NCBI GenBank assembly: GCA_003045895.1
Contig: PZPC01000032.1
Coordinates: 1-55,667, forward strand
Origin: Bacteroidota bacterium
GTDB taxonomy: Bacteria; Bacteroidota; Bacteroidia; Chitinophagales; Saprospiraceae
DNA: 55,667 nucleotides
Direction: 5' to 3'
Below the pieces are notes generated by a model. It was not told the DNA's origin and made no database searches. It saw nothing but the letters and a program-made list of their open reading frames with translations. Shown here piece by piece: positions 8,504 through 17,349 of this stretch. Numbering within the stretch: the first letter of the stretch is position 1; each line of letters begins with the position of its first letter. Made by a program: the position numbers and the translations under genes.

Positions 8504-10126
8504 TTATCTAAAGATCAACTTCCTGACGGAAATTCCTTCTTTAAACTTAACTTTTACCAGGTAGGTACCCGGTGGCAAATCGCCGCGTTGGATTTCATAC
8601 TGGCTGCTGTTGATGTCATAGTAGGCACGCAGGTAGCGGCCGTTGATGTCGAACAACTGGATGGCTTCCATGGGGTAGCCAGCGTTGGTTTGGATGAAAG
8701 CACGTTCGGTGGCGGGGTTAGGCGCTACCGAAAGACCCAGTAGGGAATCGTCGGCCAATTCTTCCGTTTTTACAATCGCACATTCGGCCAATTGCAGCGC
8801 CTGGCACGCACGGGGTGCGTAGTGGGCAATGACGGTGTCGAGATAAAGACGGGCCTTGGTGGCCGACATATCGGGGTTCGTGATCAAACCATTGGAGTGC
8901 AGGAGATCCGCACTGAACATGGTGCCAAAGGCGCCGTTGATCTGTGGGATCAGGGCGTCGAGGAAAGGCTTGCTCCACCAGTCCCAAGGGCCAGACTCCA
9001 GTCGATTGTTGGGCGAGCGGAAGGGGTACATGTTGGGTTCAGCGACGGTCGTCGGTGATTGACCGAAAGCGGCCAGATTCAAAGGAATAGGTCCGAGGGC
9101 AGTCACCACGGCGTTCAAATAAGCCGACAGCGGGTGCGTGTCACCGGCTACGGGAGCGAGGATGTCGTTGAGGCCTTTGTCGTTGGCTACCTGAACCGCC
9201 AGGCGGGTTCCGGCTACCTGAATCACGAATTCCTGCGTGGTAGGTACAATTACGGGGCCGTCACCAAAAGGAGCGAACGGATCGGTAATGACGTGGTAAC
9301 CAATGATGGGAGGCTCTACGAAGGTAGAAGCGGCACCATCGATCCAGGAGGTGTCACCCAAGGCACCACCCATATTGACCGCCAGGGCAAAATTGGAGGA
9401 ATAACCGACACTGTTGGGTAGATTAAGGAATGCAGGCTGCTCTCCGTTGATATCACCGTGAACGGCTTCTACTACGTAAGGTTCAAAGGTTACGGTATTG
9501 ATGAACTTGTCGAGGTCACTGATCTCGGTGTATTCGTCCAGGCAAGCGGCGCCTAATGAGAGGTAACCACCGGTGCCTTGTCCCCAGAGGACAATGCGAC
9601 TTTCGTCCACACCGTAGGGGTTGTCGCCCTCATTTATGGATTTGCGCAGAAAGCGAATACAGGAGCGCACGTCCTGGATACCGCGGTAGGACGCCTGCAA
9701 GAGGGTCGCCGTGCGGATATTTTGGTCAGGAGCGGTAGGCGCCCAACCCTGGCGGTAGGTCGCCGCAATGGCGGTGTAACCCATCTTGGCCAGGCGGGTA
9801 CAGACTTCTACAACCGTCGAATCCAACTTGCCACCAGTGATCTGGCCGTTGAAGTACTGGGGAAGAAAACTTCCCGTGTGCAGGTAAATAACCGTAGGCC
9901 GTTCGGTCATGTCATCACCGACGGGCGTGTACACGTCCATCACGATCGGAATGGTATCGGGGTTGCCATTGGCCATCGTCAATACCGAGATATTGGTGGC
10001 GTAAGGGATGTTAGACTGTTTGACAACCTGGTCAAAGACCTGATCCACATACCGGGTTTGCGCCTGGGCACTAAAGGCCAGCAGGCTGCAACAAAGGGAC
10101 AATAATAGAAAGTTAAATTGCTTCAT
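8504..10126 (-). CDS. Secreted esterase-fold protein with T9SS domain and no nucleophile
   Basis: The 540-residue protein has a signal peptide (cleaved near AQAQ, residue 23), an alpha/beta hydrolase/carboxylesterase-like core (about 55-440) and a T9SS type A sorting domain (about 465-540, beginning LSVAPNPATERAF). The core keeps the oxyanion region YLHTGSF (81-87) and the strand RIVLWGQGTGG. At the nucleophile elbow the central residue is Gly184 where Ser is expected (GxSxG becomes GQGTG), so esterase activity is doubtful. It may be a binding pseudoenzyme. It lies 22 bp downstream of a TonB-dependent receptor, suggesting one operon and a joint role at the cell surface. Confidence 0.82.
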   Translation of the reverse strand: MKQFNFLLLSLCCSLLAFSAQAQTRYVDQVFDQVVKQSNIPYATNISVLTMANGNPDTIPIVMDVYTPVGDDMTERPTVIYLHTGSFLPQYFNGQITGGKLDSTVVEVCTRLAKMGYTAIAATYRQGWAPTAPDQNIRTATLLQASYRGIQDVRSCIRFLRKSINEGDNPYGVDESRIVLWGQGTGGYLSLGAACLDEYTEISDLDKFINTVTFEPYVVEAVHGDINGEQPAFLNLPNSVGYSSNFALAVNMGGALGDTSWIDGAASTFVEPPIIGYHVITDPFAPFGDGPVIVPTTQEFVIQVAGTRLAVQVANDKGLNDILAPVAGDTHPLSAYLNAVVTALGPIPLNLAAFGQSPTTVAEPNMYPFRSPNNRLESGPWDWWSKPFLDALIPQINGAFGTMFSADLLHSNGLITNPDMSATKARLYLDTVIAHYAPRACQALQLAECAIVKTEELADDSLLGLSVAPNPATERAFIQTNAGYPMEAIQLFDINGRYLRAYYDINSSQYEIQRGDLPPGTYLVKVKFKEGISVRKLIFR

Positions 10127-10148
10127 AATAATGCAGATGATTTAGAAA

Positions 10149-12962
10149 TTATTTTTTCTTGAATTCGTACAACACGGAGAAATAAGCCATTCGTCCGATG
10201 CGGGGTCCGCCGTACGTCTGGAATACTTCGTTGTTCAATAGGTTGGACGCACCCAGCTTGAAGGTGGAATTCAATTTGGCCACCTGCCAGTTGATTTGTG
10301 CATCCAAAAGATCATAAGTAGGTATTTCACCAGTGAATTGAGGCGACCCTTCAAAGGTAAATCCTTTTATCCACTTGTAGTTAATGCTAAAGCCGAAATT
10401 CGGGATTCTTAAGAAACCGAGATTGACGGGAATATTCCGCCCGGACAACCCCAGGTTGTACTTGTGCTCGGGGGTGTTGAAGGCGGGAATAATAGGGTCG
10501 TCGGTGACCGTATTCAACTTGTTCCAGGAGTAGTTGGCATTGAAGACATAAAACTTGGAAAAATAGTAGTTGGTACCGATGGAGAAGCCCTGGGTGGTGA
10601 CCCTATCCGTAGCGTTGGCGGATACGCGGTAAGCTTGTGCCTCGACCAACTGCCCGAAGGTATTGTCGAAAACCGTTTCCACACCGATGTTGAAACCAAT
10701 GAAATCCTGGTAGAAGCTGTAGTAGTACGTAGCGTCCAGGTACAAGCGTTGGAAGAGGGTGGTGCGGAAGCCAGCCTCGACGGTTTGCACTTTTTCGGGC
10801 TTTATAGGGGCCACATTAAAATACTCCAGGAGGTTCAGGTCACTGCCATTGAGGGCATCGGTCAACGATTCCACGGTCACCAGGCTGTCGATGCCGTTCA
10901 GGTTGCCCAGGAGGATCGCACGACCCACGTTGTAGTTGAGGAACTGGTCGGCCAGGGTCGGGTTGCGGATGGCCGACGAGAAGGAAGCGCGCAGGGTAGT
11001 TACATCCGAAGGGCTGTAGACCAGGGAACCCGCCGGAGAAATGAGGTAGTCGAAGTTTTTGTTTTTGTCGACGCGCAGGGAGCCACTTATTTTGAGCTTT
11101 TGCTGGAGTTCCAGGGTGCCGCCGCCGTAGATGCCATATTCGTAGGTGTCGATATTTCGGCCATTGGTGTCGAGCAGGATAGAACCCTCGGAATTGGGCA
11201 TGTATTTGCGGTAGCTGGCCCCGACGAGCAGGTCGAAGTCGGATATATTACCTTTCTCAACCAGGTCATTGAAGCGGTATTCGCCCTGGGCGTGCGCTAA
11301 CGCAGATTTGTCGTAAAAACGGGTGCCGCCACTGTTAAGATTCTGGGAAGTGATGCGGTTGAATTCCTCGTCGAAGCGGTCGGTGCCGGGCTCATAAAAA
11401 CCAACCGCACTAATAATAGGGTCAGCGGCCAGACCCGCTTCCTGAGCAGCAGCGTGCCATTGCACCAGTTTGGCGGCAATATCGGGTTGGGCAAAAAAGC
11501 TGCTCAAGGCTGCCCGGTAACCATCGGGGTTGCCGGGGAACTGGGAAATCCGGGGAAAGCCTTCTTCGGCATTGAGTTGTGGCCGCACGGTGGTGCTCCA
11601 GTAGGTGCGGTAGGCATTGCGCCAGTTTTGGTTCTCCTTGGCGTTTTCCTGCAAGAGGAGGGAGGTGAAATAAGGATCGTAGGAGTTGCCCGCATCCTCG
11701 TGCGTGACGTAAAAGCGCAGGAAATACGTGTCGTGTTTTTTCAACTCCAGGCGGTGCTGAAAAAACTGGATATCGCGCAGGCTGTAGCGGTTGTCGCCCT
11801 GGTAAACGGTGGTACCCGTGCTGTAGTTGGAAGCCACGATGAGAGTAGGAGAGCCCAGGTCCATGGCGGGCTTCAGCCGGAAGTGGAAGGCAGCGCCCAA
11901 CTTGAGGTTGTCGGAATCGTAGTCCACAACATCCGATTCCGTGTAACCCCGACGGTGGATAATGCCCAGGCCCGGGTTTTGCAGATCTTTCGTGAAATTG
12001 CTACCACTGGTGAACTCGTCCCCGTAAATATTGACGGCATCGTAGCCGCCGGGGTTATCCCGGCCGGTATCGGTGTTGTCTACGGGGTCGTAGTTGTCGG
12101 CCACCCAATCGTTGGCCTGGAAGTAGGAAAAGTTGAGTTTGTAGCCAATCCCTTTGTTTTTGCCGAATACGTCGGCATAGCGAAGCGCGCCCTCAAATAA
12201 AGAACGCTCACCGCCCTTGGCCAGGATCGATAATCCTTTGTGGAAGAAAGGGTCTTTGGTTTCCATACTGATCACCCCATTGAAGGCATTGGGGCCGTAA
12301 AAGGCCGAACTGGCTCCTACGATCAGGTTGACCCGGTTGACATCGAGTTCGGAGGAACCCAGGAAGTTGCCCAACGAAAAGTTCAGGCCCGGCGACTGGT
12401 TGTCGACCCCGTCAATTAATTGCAGCGACCGCACGGGGCTGGTACTGTTGAAACCACGGGTGTTGATGATCTTAAAGCCGAGGCTTGCGGCCGTCAGGTC
12501 CACATCTTTGAGCGATCCCAGGCCATCGTAAAAATTGGCAGCTGGTGTTTCTTTGATGGCGATATTGTCGAGGGTTTCTACCGTCAGGGCCGACTGTCGC
12601 TGGCGTTCACCGATCCGGCGGCCTTTTACCTCTACGGTTGAAATGGTAACGGCGTTTTCCGAAAGCGCAATCTTAATGGGTTCGACCACCGATTCAATCA
12701 GCACTTCTGCGTCGAGGTAACCCACGTAGGAGAAGATCATGGTAAACGGCGGGCTGGCCGAAGTATTAAAAGAGAAGGTACCATCGTATTCGGTAACCGC
12801 ACCTTCGGTCGTTCCTTTGATAATGGCCGTCGCGCTGATGAGCGGTTCTCCCGTCACGCCATCGGTTATCTCTCCTCTAACAACGGTTTGTCCCAGGCAC
12901 AAAACACCCCATCCCATAAAGAGAATTAAACTTGCGATACACTGGTTGGATAAGAATTTCAT
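10149..12962 (-). CDS. TonB-dependent outer-membrane receptor with N-terminal carboxypeptidase-regulatory domain
   Basis: I take the start at ATG 12962 (MKFLSNQCIASLILF), giving 937 residues with a signal peptide ending near LGQ. Next comes a CarboxypepD_reg-like domain (TVVRGEITDGVTGEPLISATAII), then a plug domain with FKIINTRGFNS...QLIDGVDNQSPG and VIVGASSAFYGPNAFNGVI-type strands, then a 22-strand-type barrel ending in an aromatic/basic C-terminus. It imports a ligand across the outer membrane using TonB energy. It does not look like a typical SusC, and no SusD follows. The next gene, 22 bp on, is an esterase-fold T9SS protein. The ligand is unknown. Confidence 0.92.
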   Translation of the reverse strand: MKFLSNQCIASLILFMGWGVLCLGQTVVRGEITDGVTGEPLISATAIIKGTTEGAVTEYDGTFSFNTSASPPFTMIFSYVGYLDAEVLIESVVEPIKIALSENAVTISTVEVKGRRIGERQRQSALTVETLDNIAIKETPAANFYDGLGSLKDVDLTAASLGFKIINTRGFNSTSPVRSLQLIDGVDNQSPGLNFSLGNFLGSSELDVNRVNLIVGASSAFYGPNAFNGVISMETKDPFFHKGLSILAKGGERSLFEGALRYADVFGKNKGIGYKLNFSYFQANDWVADNYDPVDNTDTGRDNPGGYDAVNIYGDEFTSGSNFTKDLQNPGLGIIHRRGYTESDVVDYDSDNLKLGAAFHFRLKPAMDLGSPTLIVASNYSTGTTVYQGDNRYSLRDIQFFQHRLELKKHDTYFLRFYVTHEDAGNSYDPYFTSLLLQENAKENQNWRNAYRTYWSTTVRPQLNAEEGFPRISQFPGNPDGYRAALSSFFAQPDIAAKLVQWHAAAQEAGLAADPIISAVGFYEPGTDRFDEEFNRITSQNLNSGGTRFYDKSALAHAQGEYRFNDLVEKGNISDFDLLVGASYRKYMPNSEGSILLDTNGRNIDTYEYGIYGGGTLELQQKLKISGSLRVDKNKNFDYLISPAGSLVYSPSDVTTLRASFSSAIRNPTLADQFLNYNVGRAILLGNLNGIDSLVTVESLTDALNGSDLNLLEYFNVAPIKPEKVQTVEAGFRTTLFQRLYLDATYYYSFYQDFIGFNIGVETVFDNTFGQLVEAQAYRVSANATDRVTTQGFSIGTNYYFSKFYVFNANYSWNKLNTVTDDPIIPAFNTPEHKYNLGLSGRNIPVNLGFLRIPNFGFSINYKWIKGFTFEGSPQFTGEIPTYDLLDAQINWQVAKLNSTFKLGASNLLNNEVFQTYGGPRIGRMAYFSVLYEFKKK

Positions 12963-13019
12963 GCGTTGATCGGGTATGTTGTTAGTCAATAATTCTGCTT
13001 AAAGATACAAATTAATGAA

Positions 13020-13065
13020 AAAATAAGTTACTCCTATTGTTTATTTTGATCTAAAATAAGTTACT
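13020..13065. repeat. 13-bp direct repeat upstream of the TonB receptor
   Basis: AAAATAAGTTACT occurs exactly at 13020-13032 and 13053-13065, so the copies start 33 bp apart (about three helical turns) in the AT-rich leader of the receptor gene. The spacing suits a regulator bound to one face of the DNA. The function is inferred only. Confidence 0.5.
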
Positions 13066-13185
13066 GTCGGACATCTGGCTGTTTTTCAGGGGAATAAGTT
13101 CTTATTACACTAAATTGCAAGACAAGCGGAGGGAGTGCAACTATTAAAAGAGCCGGTAGCGGCGTGATTCAGGCGTTTATAAAGA

Positions 13186-13782
13186 TCAGACCAAGGGTGG
13201 CGGGAGTGGGTAAAAATCGTCAATACGCCATTTGACTTGCCGCTGGTAAGCCCAACTCCCCAGCCCGCCTATGAGGCTACCCAGCAGGCCGCCGCAGAGG
13301 ATGTCGAGCGGATAATGAACCCCTACGTAAACCTGGCCCAGGGCGATGGAGCCCGCCCAAACCAGCAACAACCAGCGCCATTTTTTCCAGCGCCTTCCCC
13401 AGGTCAGAAAAAGAAAGACGGCTATGGCAAAATGATTGGTGGCATGAGAAGAGGTGAAGCTGTAGCCGCCCCCGCAAGCGATGAGCGCCCGCGCCGGCGG
13501 AATCAGGGTGGTTTCCCGGCAGGGGCGGAGCCGTTGGACCGATTTCTTGAGCACCTGGCTGCTGAGTTGGTCGGCCAGCCCTACCGTAAGGGCCAGGGCC
13601 AGCACCAAAAACAAAGCCTGCCGTCGGTAGTACCAGAAGAGCACACCCAGCACCAGCAGATAGGCGGGGATCCAGGTCGTTTTTTCCCGCCAATAGGGCA
13701 TGATGGCATCCAGCCAGGGGGTTTGCCAGTCGTGGTTGATCCACTCAAAGACGGAATAATCAAGGTGTAAGAGTTGCTCCAT
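13186..13782 (-). CDS. PAP2-family membrane phosphatase
   Basis: The 198-residue protein has about five membrane segments and the three phosphatidic-acid-phosphatase motifs: KKSVQRLRP, SFTSSHATN (the PSGH-like motif with catalytic His) and GQVYVGVHYPLDI (the SRxxxxxHxxxD-like motif, Arg replaced by Gln/Val context but His and Asp kept). Such enzymes dephosphorylate lipid phosphates or undecaprenyl pyrophosphate. A CAAACTTA sequence (13787-13794), the reverse of the TAnnTTTG box, sits only 5 bp before the start codon, hinting at a near-leaderless message. The exact substrate is not predictable. Confidence 0.9.
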   Translation of the reverse strand: MEQLLHLDYSVFEWINHDWQTPWLDAIMPYWREKTTWIPAYLLVLGVLFWYYRRQALFLVLALALTVGLADQLSSQVLKKSVQRLRPCRETTLIPPARALIACGGGYSFTSSHATNHFAIAVFLFLTWGRRWKKWRWLLLVWAGSIALGQVYVGVHYPLDILCGGLLGSLIGGLGSWAYQRQVKWRIDDFYPLPPPLV

Positions 13783-13855
13783 CCAACAAACTTAAAAAGG
13801 AATCCTGAGAAAACAGATAGGTTACCCAAATCCGACCCAAGTTTAACATGTTCTT

Positions 13856-13863
13856 TATCTTTG
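13856..13863 (+). promoter_or_regulatory. Bacteroidota -7 box of the phosphohexomutase gene
   Basis: TATCTTTG fits the TAnnTTTG consensus exactly and lies 33 bp before the ATG at 13897. The -33 element is weak. Confidence 0.6.
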
Positions 13864-13896
13864 CTTCCCTTGACTTAACCAGTAAATTTTAAAAAA

Positions 13897-15267
13897 ATGG
13901 CTTTTATCAAATCCATCTCCGGTTTTCGGGGGACCATTGGCGGCACCGCAGGCGACAACCTCACGCCCCAGGATATCGTAGCTTGTACGGCAGCCTACGG
14001 TGCCTGGCTGATTCAGCGTGGCAACACCCGTAAAGTGGTTATTGGCCGCGATGCGCGGCCATCGGGTGCGATGGTGTCCCAGCTGGTGACGGCTACGCTG
14101 TTGGCGCAAGGGTTCGAAGTGATAGACCTGGGCTTGTCGACCACCCCCACCGTCGAAATGGCGGTGCCCCACTTGCAGGCCGGCGGCGGCATTATCCTGA
14201 CGGCCAGCCACAACCCCAAAGAGTGGAACGCCTTGAAGCTGCTGAACGAAAAAGGGGAGTTTATCGCGGCCGCCGACGGCAAACAATTGCTGGACATGCT
14301 GGCTGCCGGTGCCATCAGCTACGCGCAGGTGGATGATTTGGGTACTTACCGCACCGATGATACCCTCCTCGATTACCATATACAACGGGTACTGGCTCAT
14401 CCGCTGGTCGATTCGGCGGCCATTCAGGCCCGCGGCTTCCAGGTCGTAGTCGACGGCGTCAATTCGAGCGGGGCTTTTGCTATTCCAGCGTTGCTAAAGG
14501 CCCTGGGTTGCGAGGTAGAAGTGCTGAACGGGGAAGTGAATGGCCAGTTTGCCCACAATCCTGAGCCGTTGCTCCAGCACCTGACGGAACTCTGCGAAAG
14601 GGTGAAAACCGCTGGGGCAGACCTGGGTATTGCCGTCGATCCCGACGTGGATCGCCTGGCGCTTATTGGCCCTGGTGGCACCTGGATAGGGGAGGAGTAT
14701 ACCCTGGTGACGGTGGCCGATTACGTGCTGCAACACCAGCCCGGCCCCACGGTCTCCAACCTGTCTTCGAGCCGGGCCCTGCGCGACCTCACCCGCCAGT
14801 ACGGCCAAACTTACCACGCCGCCGCCGTGGGGGAGGTTAACGTGGTCGAAAAAATGAAAGCAACGGGCGCCGTTATCGGCGGCGAAGGCAACGGCGGCAT
14901 CATCGACCCGGCCCTGCACTACGGCCGGGATTCCCTCATCGGTGCGGCGCTGGTACTTAGCCACCTGGCCCGGTCGGGAAAAGATATGAATGCCTTGCGG
15001 GCGAGCTACCCCAATTACCACATGGTCAAAGACAAGGTAGCCTTATCCCCCGATCTCGATGTGGAGGCGCGCCTGGCTTATATTCAAGACAAATACCAGG
15101 GAGAAGCCGAGATCAATACCATTGATGGGGTGAAGCTGGACTTCCCCAACGGCTGGATCCACCTGCGCCGCTCCAACACGGAGCCCATCGTGCGCATTTA
15201 CGGGGAGGCGGCTACGGTAGCCGAAATAGAAGTTCTGGTTGCCCGGGTGAAGGCTGATTTTGCGTAA
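13897..15267 (+). CDS. glmM: Phosphoglucosamine mutase (phosphohexomutase)
   Basis: The 456-residue protein is an alpha-D-phosphohexomutase. The phosphoserine loop is TASHNP with Ser104, the metal loop is DPDVDR (Asp248, Asp250, Asp252), the sugar-binding loop is GGEGNGG and the phosphate-binding loop is RRSNTEP near the C-terminus. The family interconverts hexose-6- and -1-phosphates; in this Bacteroidota lineage a single such gene is usually called glmM and feeds UDP-GlcNAc synthesis. Phosphomannomutase or phosphoglucomutase activity is also possible. It is monocistronic, with a -7 box 33 bp upstream. Confidence 0.88.
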   Translation: MAFIKSISGFRGTIGGTAGDNLTPQDIVACTAAYGAWLIQRGNTRKVVIGRDARPSGAMVSQLVTATLLAQGFEVIDLGLSTTPTVEMAVPHLQAGGGIILTASHNPKEWNALKLLNEKGEFIAAADGKQLLDMLAAGAISYAQVDDLGTYRTDDTLLDYHIQRVLAHPLVDSAAIQARGFQVVVDGVNSSGAFAIPALLKALGCEVEVLNGEVNGQFAHNPEPLLQHLTELCERVKTAGADLGIAVDPDVDRLALIGPGGTWIGEEYTLVTVADYVLQHQPGPTVSNLSSSRALRDLTRQYGQTYHAAAVGEVNVVEKMKATGAVIGGEGNGGIIDPALHYGRDSLIGAALVLSHLARSGKDMNALRASYPNYHMVKDKVALSPDLDVEARLAYIQDKYQGEAEINTIDGVKLDFPNGWIHLRRSNTEPIVRIYGEAATVAEIEVLVARVKADFA

Positions 15268-15348
15268 CCAGGCTTTAGCCAGGCAGCAACGAAAGCAAAG
15301 TCTCGCAGCGAAAAGCATAAAAGCCCTGCCCCCATCCCCATCCCCCTT

Positions 15349-15434
15349 CCACGCCGAAGGGGCGTGGCAAGCTCTTCCCTTTTGGAACCCATCCCCCCAG
15401 CCCTTCCCTTGAAAAGGAAGGGAGACGTGACACA
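15349..15434. repeat. Intergenic hairpin element, copy A
   Basis: CCACGCC (15349-15355) pairs with GGCGTGG (15361-15367), followed by CAAGCTCTTCCCTTTT, a CCCATCCCCC run and CCCTTCCCTTGAAAAGGAAGGG, whose ends also pair. The order of these blocks is repeated in copy B. Confidence 0.6.
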
Positions 15435-15578
15435 CGAATTCGCAAGGTTTTAGCAGTTGTAAAAAGTCGGCCATCGTTCATTCTTGGGCTTCGGGGCAGT
15501 AGGTTTAAACCAGCTGTAAGTTAATCTGCCAGCGTTGAATTTACCGCCATCCTCGGCAGAAATCGCGCGTCTAGACTC

Positions 15579-15680
15579 CCACGCCGAAGGGGCGTGGCAA
15601 GCTATTCCTTAAAAGGGAAGAGCTTGCCACGCTTTTTAGCGTGGGCGGGGGATGGGTTCTTAAGGAAGGGAAGCGTGATA
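15579..15680. repeat. Intergenic hairpin element, copy B
   Basis: The same CCACGCCGAAGGGGCGTGG core (15579-15597) is followed by a longer stem, GCGTGGCAAGCT (15592-15603) with AGCTTGCCACGC (15621-15632), then CCACGCT/AGCGTGG (15627-15644), a GGGGGATGGG run and AAGGAAGGG. Competing stems are possible. It may be a mobile or repetitive extragenic element. Confidence 0.6.
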
Positions 15681-15817
15681 CCTACGAGAACCAAGTTCTC
15701 CCTCCATTTAACATTGCCTGTTTTTTACCCATCCCTTAGTTGGCTCACAATTATGTTAAAGTCCACGCTTTGTTAATTCAGTGTTAACTTTAGGTGAATT
15801 AAAAGTGTTACATTGGT

Positions 15818-15825
15818 TATCTTTG
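15818..15825 (+). promoter_or_regulatory. Bacteroidota -7 box of the retropepsin-like gene
   Basis: TATCTTTG, an exact TAnnTTTG match, 62 bp before the ATG at 15887. An AT-rich leader follows. Confidence 0.6.
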
Positions 15826-15886
15826 TGTAAATAACTCATACTTATGTAGCAAATCACCTGGTGAATCACCCCAAAAAATTAGCGAT

Positions 15887-16822
15887 ATGCGGCAGTTTGG
15901 AATAGTGTTTGGAATTTGTTTGGTCGTCAGTTCTGTCCTGTTGGGTCAGAACAATATCGCGTTATTGAACACACCCGTTCGATCGCTTAAGGCAGTGGAG
16001 TTGAATTTAGGAGATCAGGTCAGCATACCTTTCCAACTGGATCGCGGCATGATTTACGTCAGTGCGCGGGTGGAGCAACATACGGGTCAGTTTGTGTTGG
16101 ACACCGGTGCACCGAGTTTGGTGCTCAACGAATTGCCGACCGGGGCCGATAGCCCTTACCTGGCGCGTTCCTGTTCGGACGCGTTGGCAGTTGGGGTCAA
16201 GCAGGTGGCTTCGTTTCAGTGGGGAGATCGGGAGTTGCGCAATGTCGAAGCCATTACCTTGGATTTAAGCCATTTGGAGCAGGCCCGTAAAGCACCGGTA
16301 GTGGGGATGATCGGTTATGAATTGCTAAAGAACCAAACCTTGTTTTTGGATTACCAAAGGCAGCAGTTGGTACTGGTGGATGCCAAGACCCGCAAGCGCC
16401 AAAGCCTGGTAGCCCCTCTGGCGAGAATTAGTTTTGAATTAGACGGCCATCTGCCCGTTATCGTGGTGTGGGTAGGCGAGCAAGAGTTGCGCCTGGGAAT
16501 AGATACCGGCGCAGCTGCCAACGTACTGAACCAAAGCAAACACGACGTTTTTGGAGCGAATTCGACCCCCCTGGCAGCAGAAGAATTGCAAGGTCTGGAC
16601 CAGAACGTACAGCAGGTGCTGGTTCGCCAGATTGACCACCTGAACGCCGCGGGCTTTGATTTCTCCGGGAAATTCCTGTTCACCGATCTTAGCCACCTGG
16701 ACACCGTTTCCGGTCAGCCACTGGATGGCCTGTTGGGTTATGCCTTCCTCTCGCAGTACCTGGTGGCCATTGATTACAATCGCAACGAACTCTTGCTGTG
16801 GCCACGGGCATCAGAGCAGTAG
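15887..16822 (+). CDS. Retropepsin-like aspartyl protease
   Basis: The 311-residue protein has an N-terminal signal peptide (about residues 1-20, ending LLGQ) and two aspartyl-protease half-domains. Each carries a catalytic triplet: Asp72-Thr-Gly in FVLDTGAPSLVLN and Asp206-Thr-Gly in LGIDTGAAANVLN, with matching hydrophobic-hydrophobic-Gly motifs further on (VVGMIGYELL, LDGLLGYAFL). Both halves in one chain give a pepsin-like arrangement without dimerisation. It is probably a periplasmic or surface protease. Its 3' end overlaps the converging GNAT gene by 12 bp. Confidence 0.85.
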   Translation: MRQFGIVFGICLVVSSVLLGQNNIALLNTPVRSLKAVELNLGDQVSIPFQLDRGMIYVSARVEQHTGQFVLDTGAPSLVLNELPTGADSPYLARSCSDALAVGVKQVASFQWGDRELRNVEAITLDLSHLEQARKAPVVGMIGYELLKNQTLFLDYQRQQLVLVDAKTRKRQSLVAPLARISFELDGHLPVIVVWVGEQELRLGIDTGAAANVLNQSKHDVFGANSTPLAAEELQGLDQNVQQVLVRQIDHLNAAGFDFSGKFLFTDLSHLDTVSGQPLDGLLGYAFLSQYLVAIDYNRNELLLWPRASEQ

Positions 16823-17296
16823 GGCATAAAAAGTATCGCAGCCACCGTGTCCGGTGGCACCTTCCTGGCCCGGCAATCTAACGAATCCTCGTTTCTGGTA
16901 CAAAGCATTGGCAGCCGTCATCCGGTTCACCGTTTCCAGGTACATCCGCAGGTAACCATCCGCGCGCGCCCGTGCGATGCAATGATCCAATAGTTGCCCT
17001 CCCATCCCCAGCCCACGCGCTTCCTGGAGGAAATACATTTTCTGGAGCTCGCAAGTTTCCCCACTATTACCGGCTAAGCAGGCGTATCCGCCACAACCCA
17101 GAATTTGGCCTTCTCGTTTAATGACGTAAAAACCAGCTCCCGGGCGCTGGTAAGCTTCGTACATGGTATCTACCTCCGGATCCTCAATAGAAAACCCTGG
17201 GCCGATACAACTAAATTCGGTCATGACTTGCCGAATGATGGCCGCCACGCGGGAATTGTCGGTTGGTGCGATGGGGCGAATGCGGAGCTGTTGCAT
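16811..17296 (-). CDS. GNAT-family N-acetyltransferase
   Basis: The 161-residue protein has the GNAT acetyl-CoA loop as RGLGMGGQLLDHCI (motif A, Q/RxxGxG/A) after a strand LQKMYFLQEA, and the motif B region NALYQKRGF. The acceptor is unknown; small molecules or protein N-termini are both possible. It shares 12 bp at its 3' end with the converging protease gene and lies 53 bp after the small membrane-protein gene, so both may be cotranscribed. Confidence 0.9.
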   Translation of the reverse strand: MQQLRIRPIAPTDNSRVAAIIRQVMTEFSCIGPGFSIEDPEVDTMYEAYQRPGAGFYVIKREGQILGCGGYACLAGNSGETCELQKMYFLQEARGLGMGGQLLDHCIARARADGYLRMYLETVNRMTAANALYQKRGFVRLPGQEGATGHGGCDTFYALLL

Positions 17297-17349
17297 ATTT
17301 TCTGAATATTGGTCAAAAAGAAGAAGGGGTAAACCCGTGTTTCGTACCT

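Larger units (their letters stand above)
15268..15817. other. Gap of 550 bp holding two related hairpin elements
   Basis: No gene is convincing. The gap contains two copies of a GC-rich element around CCACGCCGAAGGGGCGTGG (see the two repeat entries) and pyrimidine-rich stretches such as CCCATCCCCCCAGCCCTTCCC. The 3' part (15690-15817) is AT-richer and leads into a promoter. Confidence 0.6.

Noticed and set aside
10149-12962. Calling the TonB receptor a SusC
   Set aside because: No SusD follows, and the partner is an esterase-fold T9SS protein. Without a profile match the broader family name is safer.
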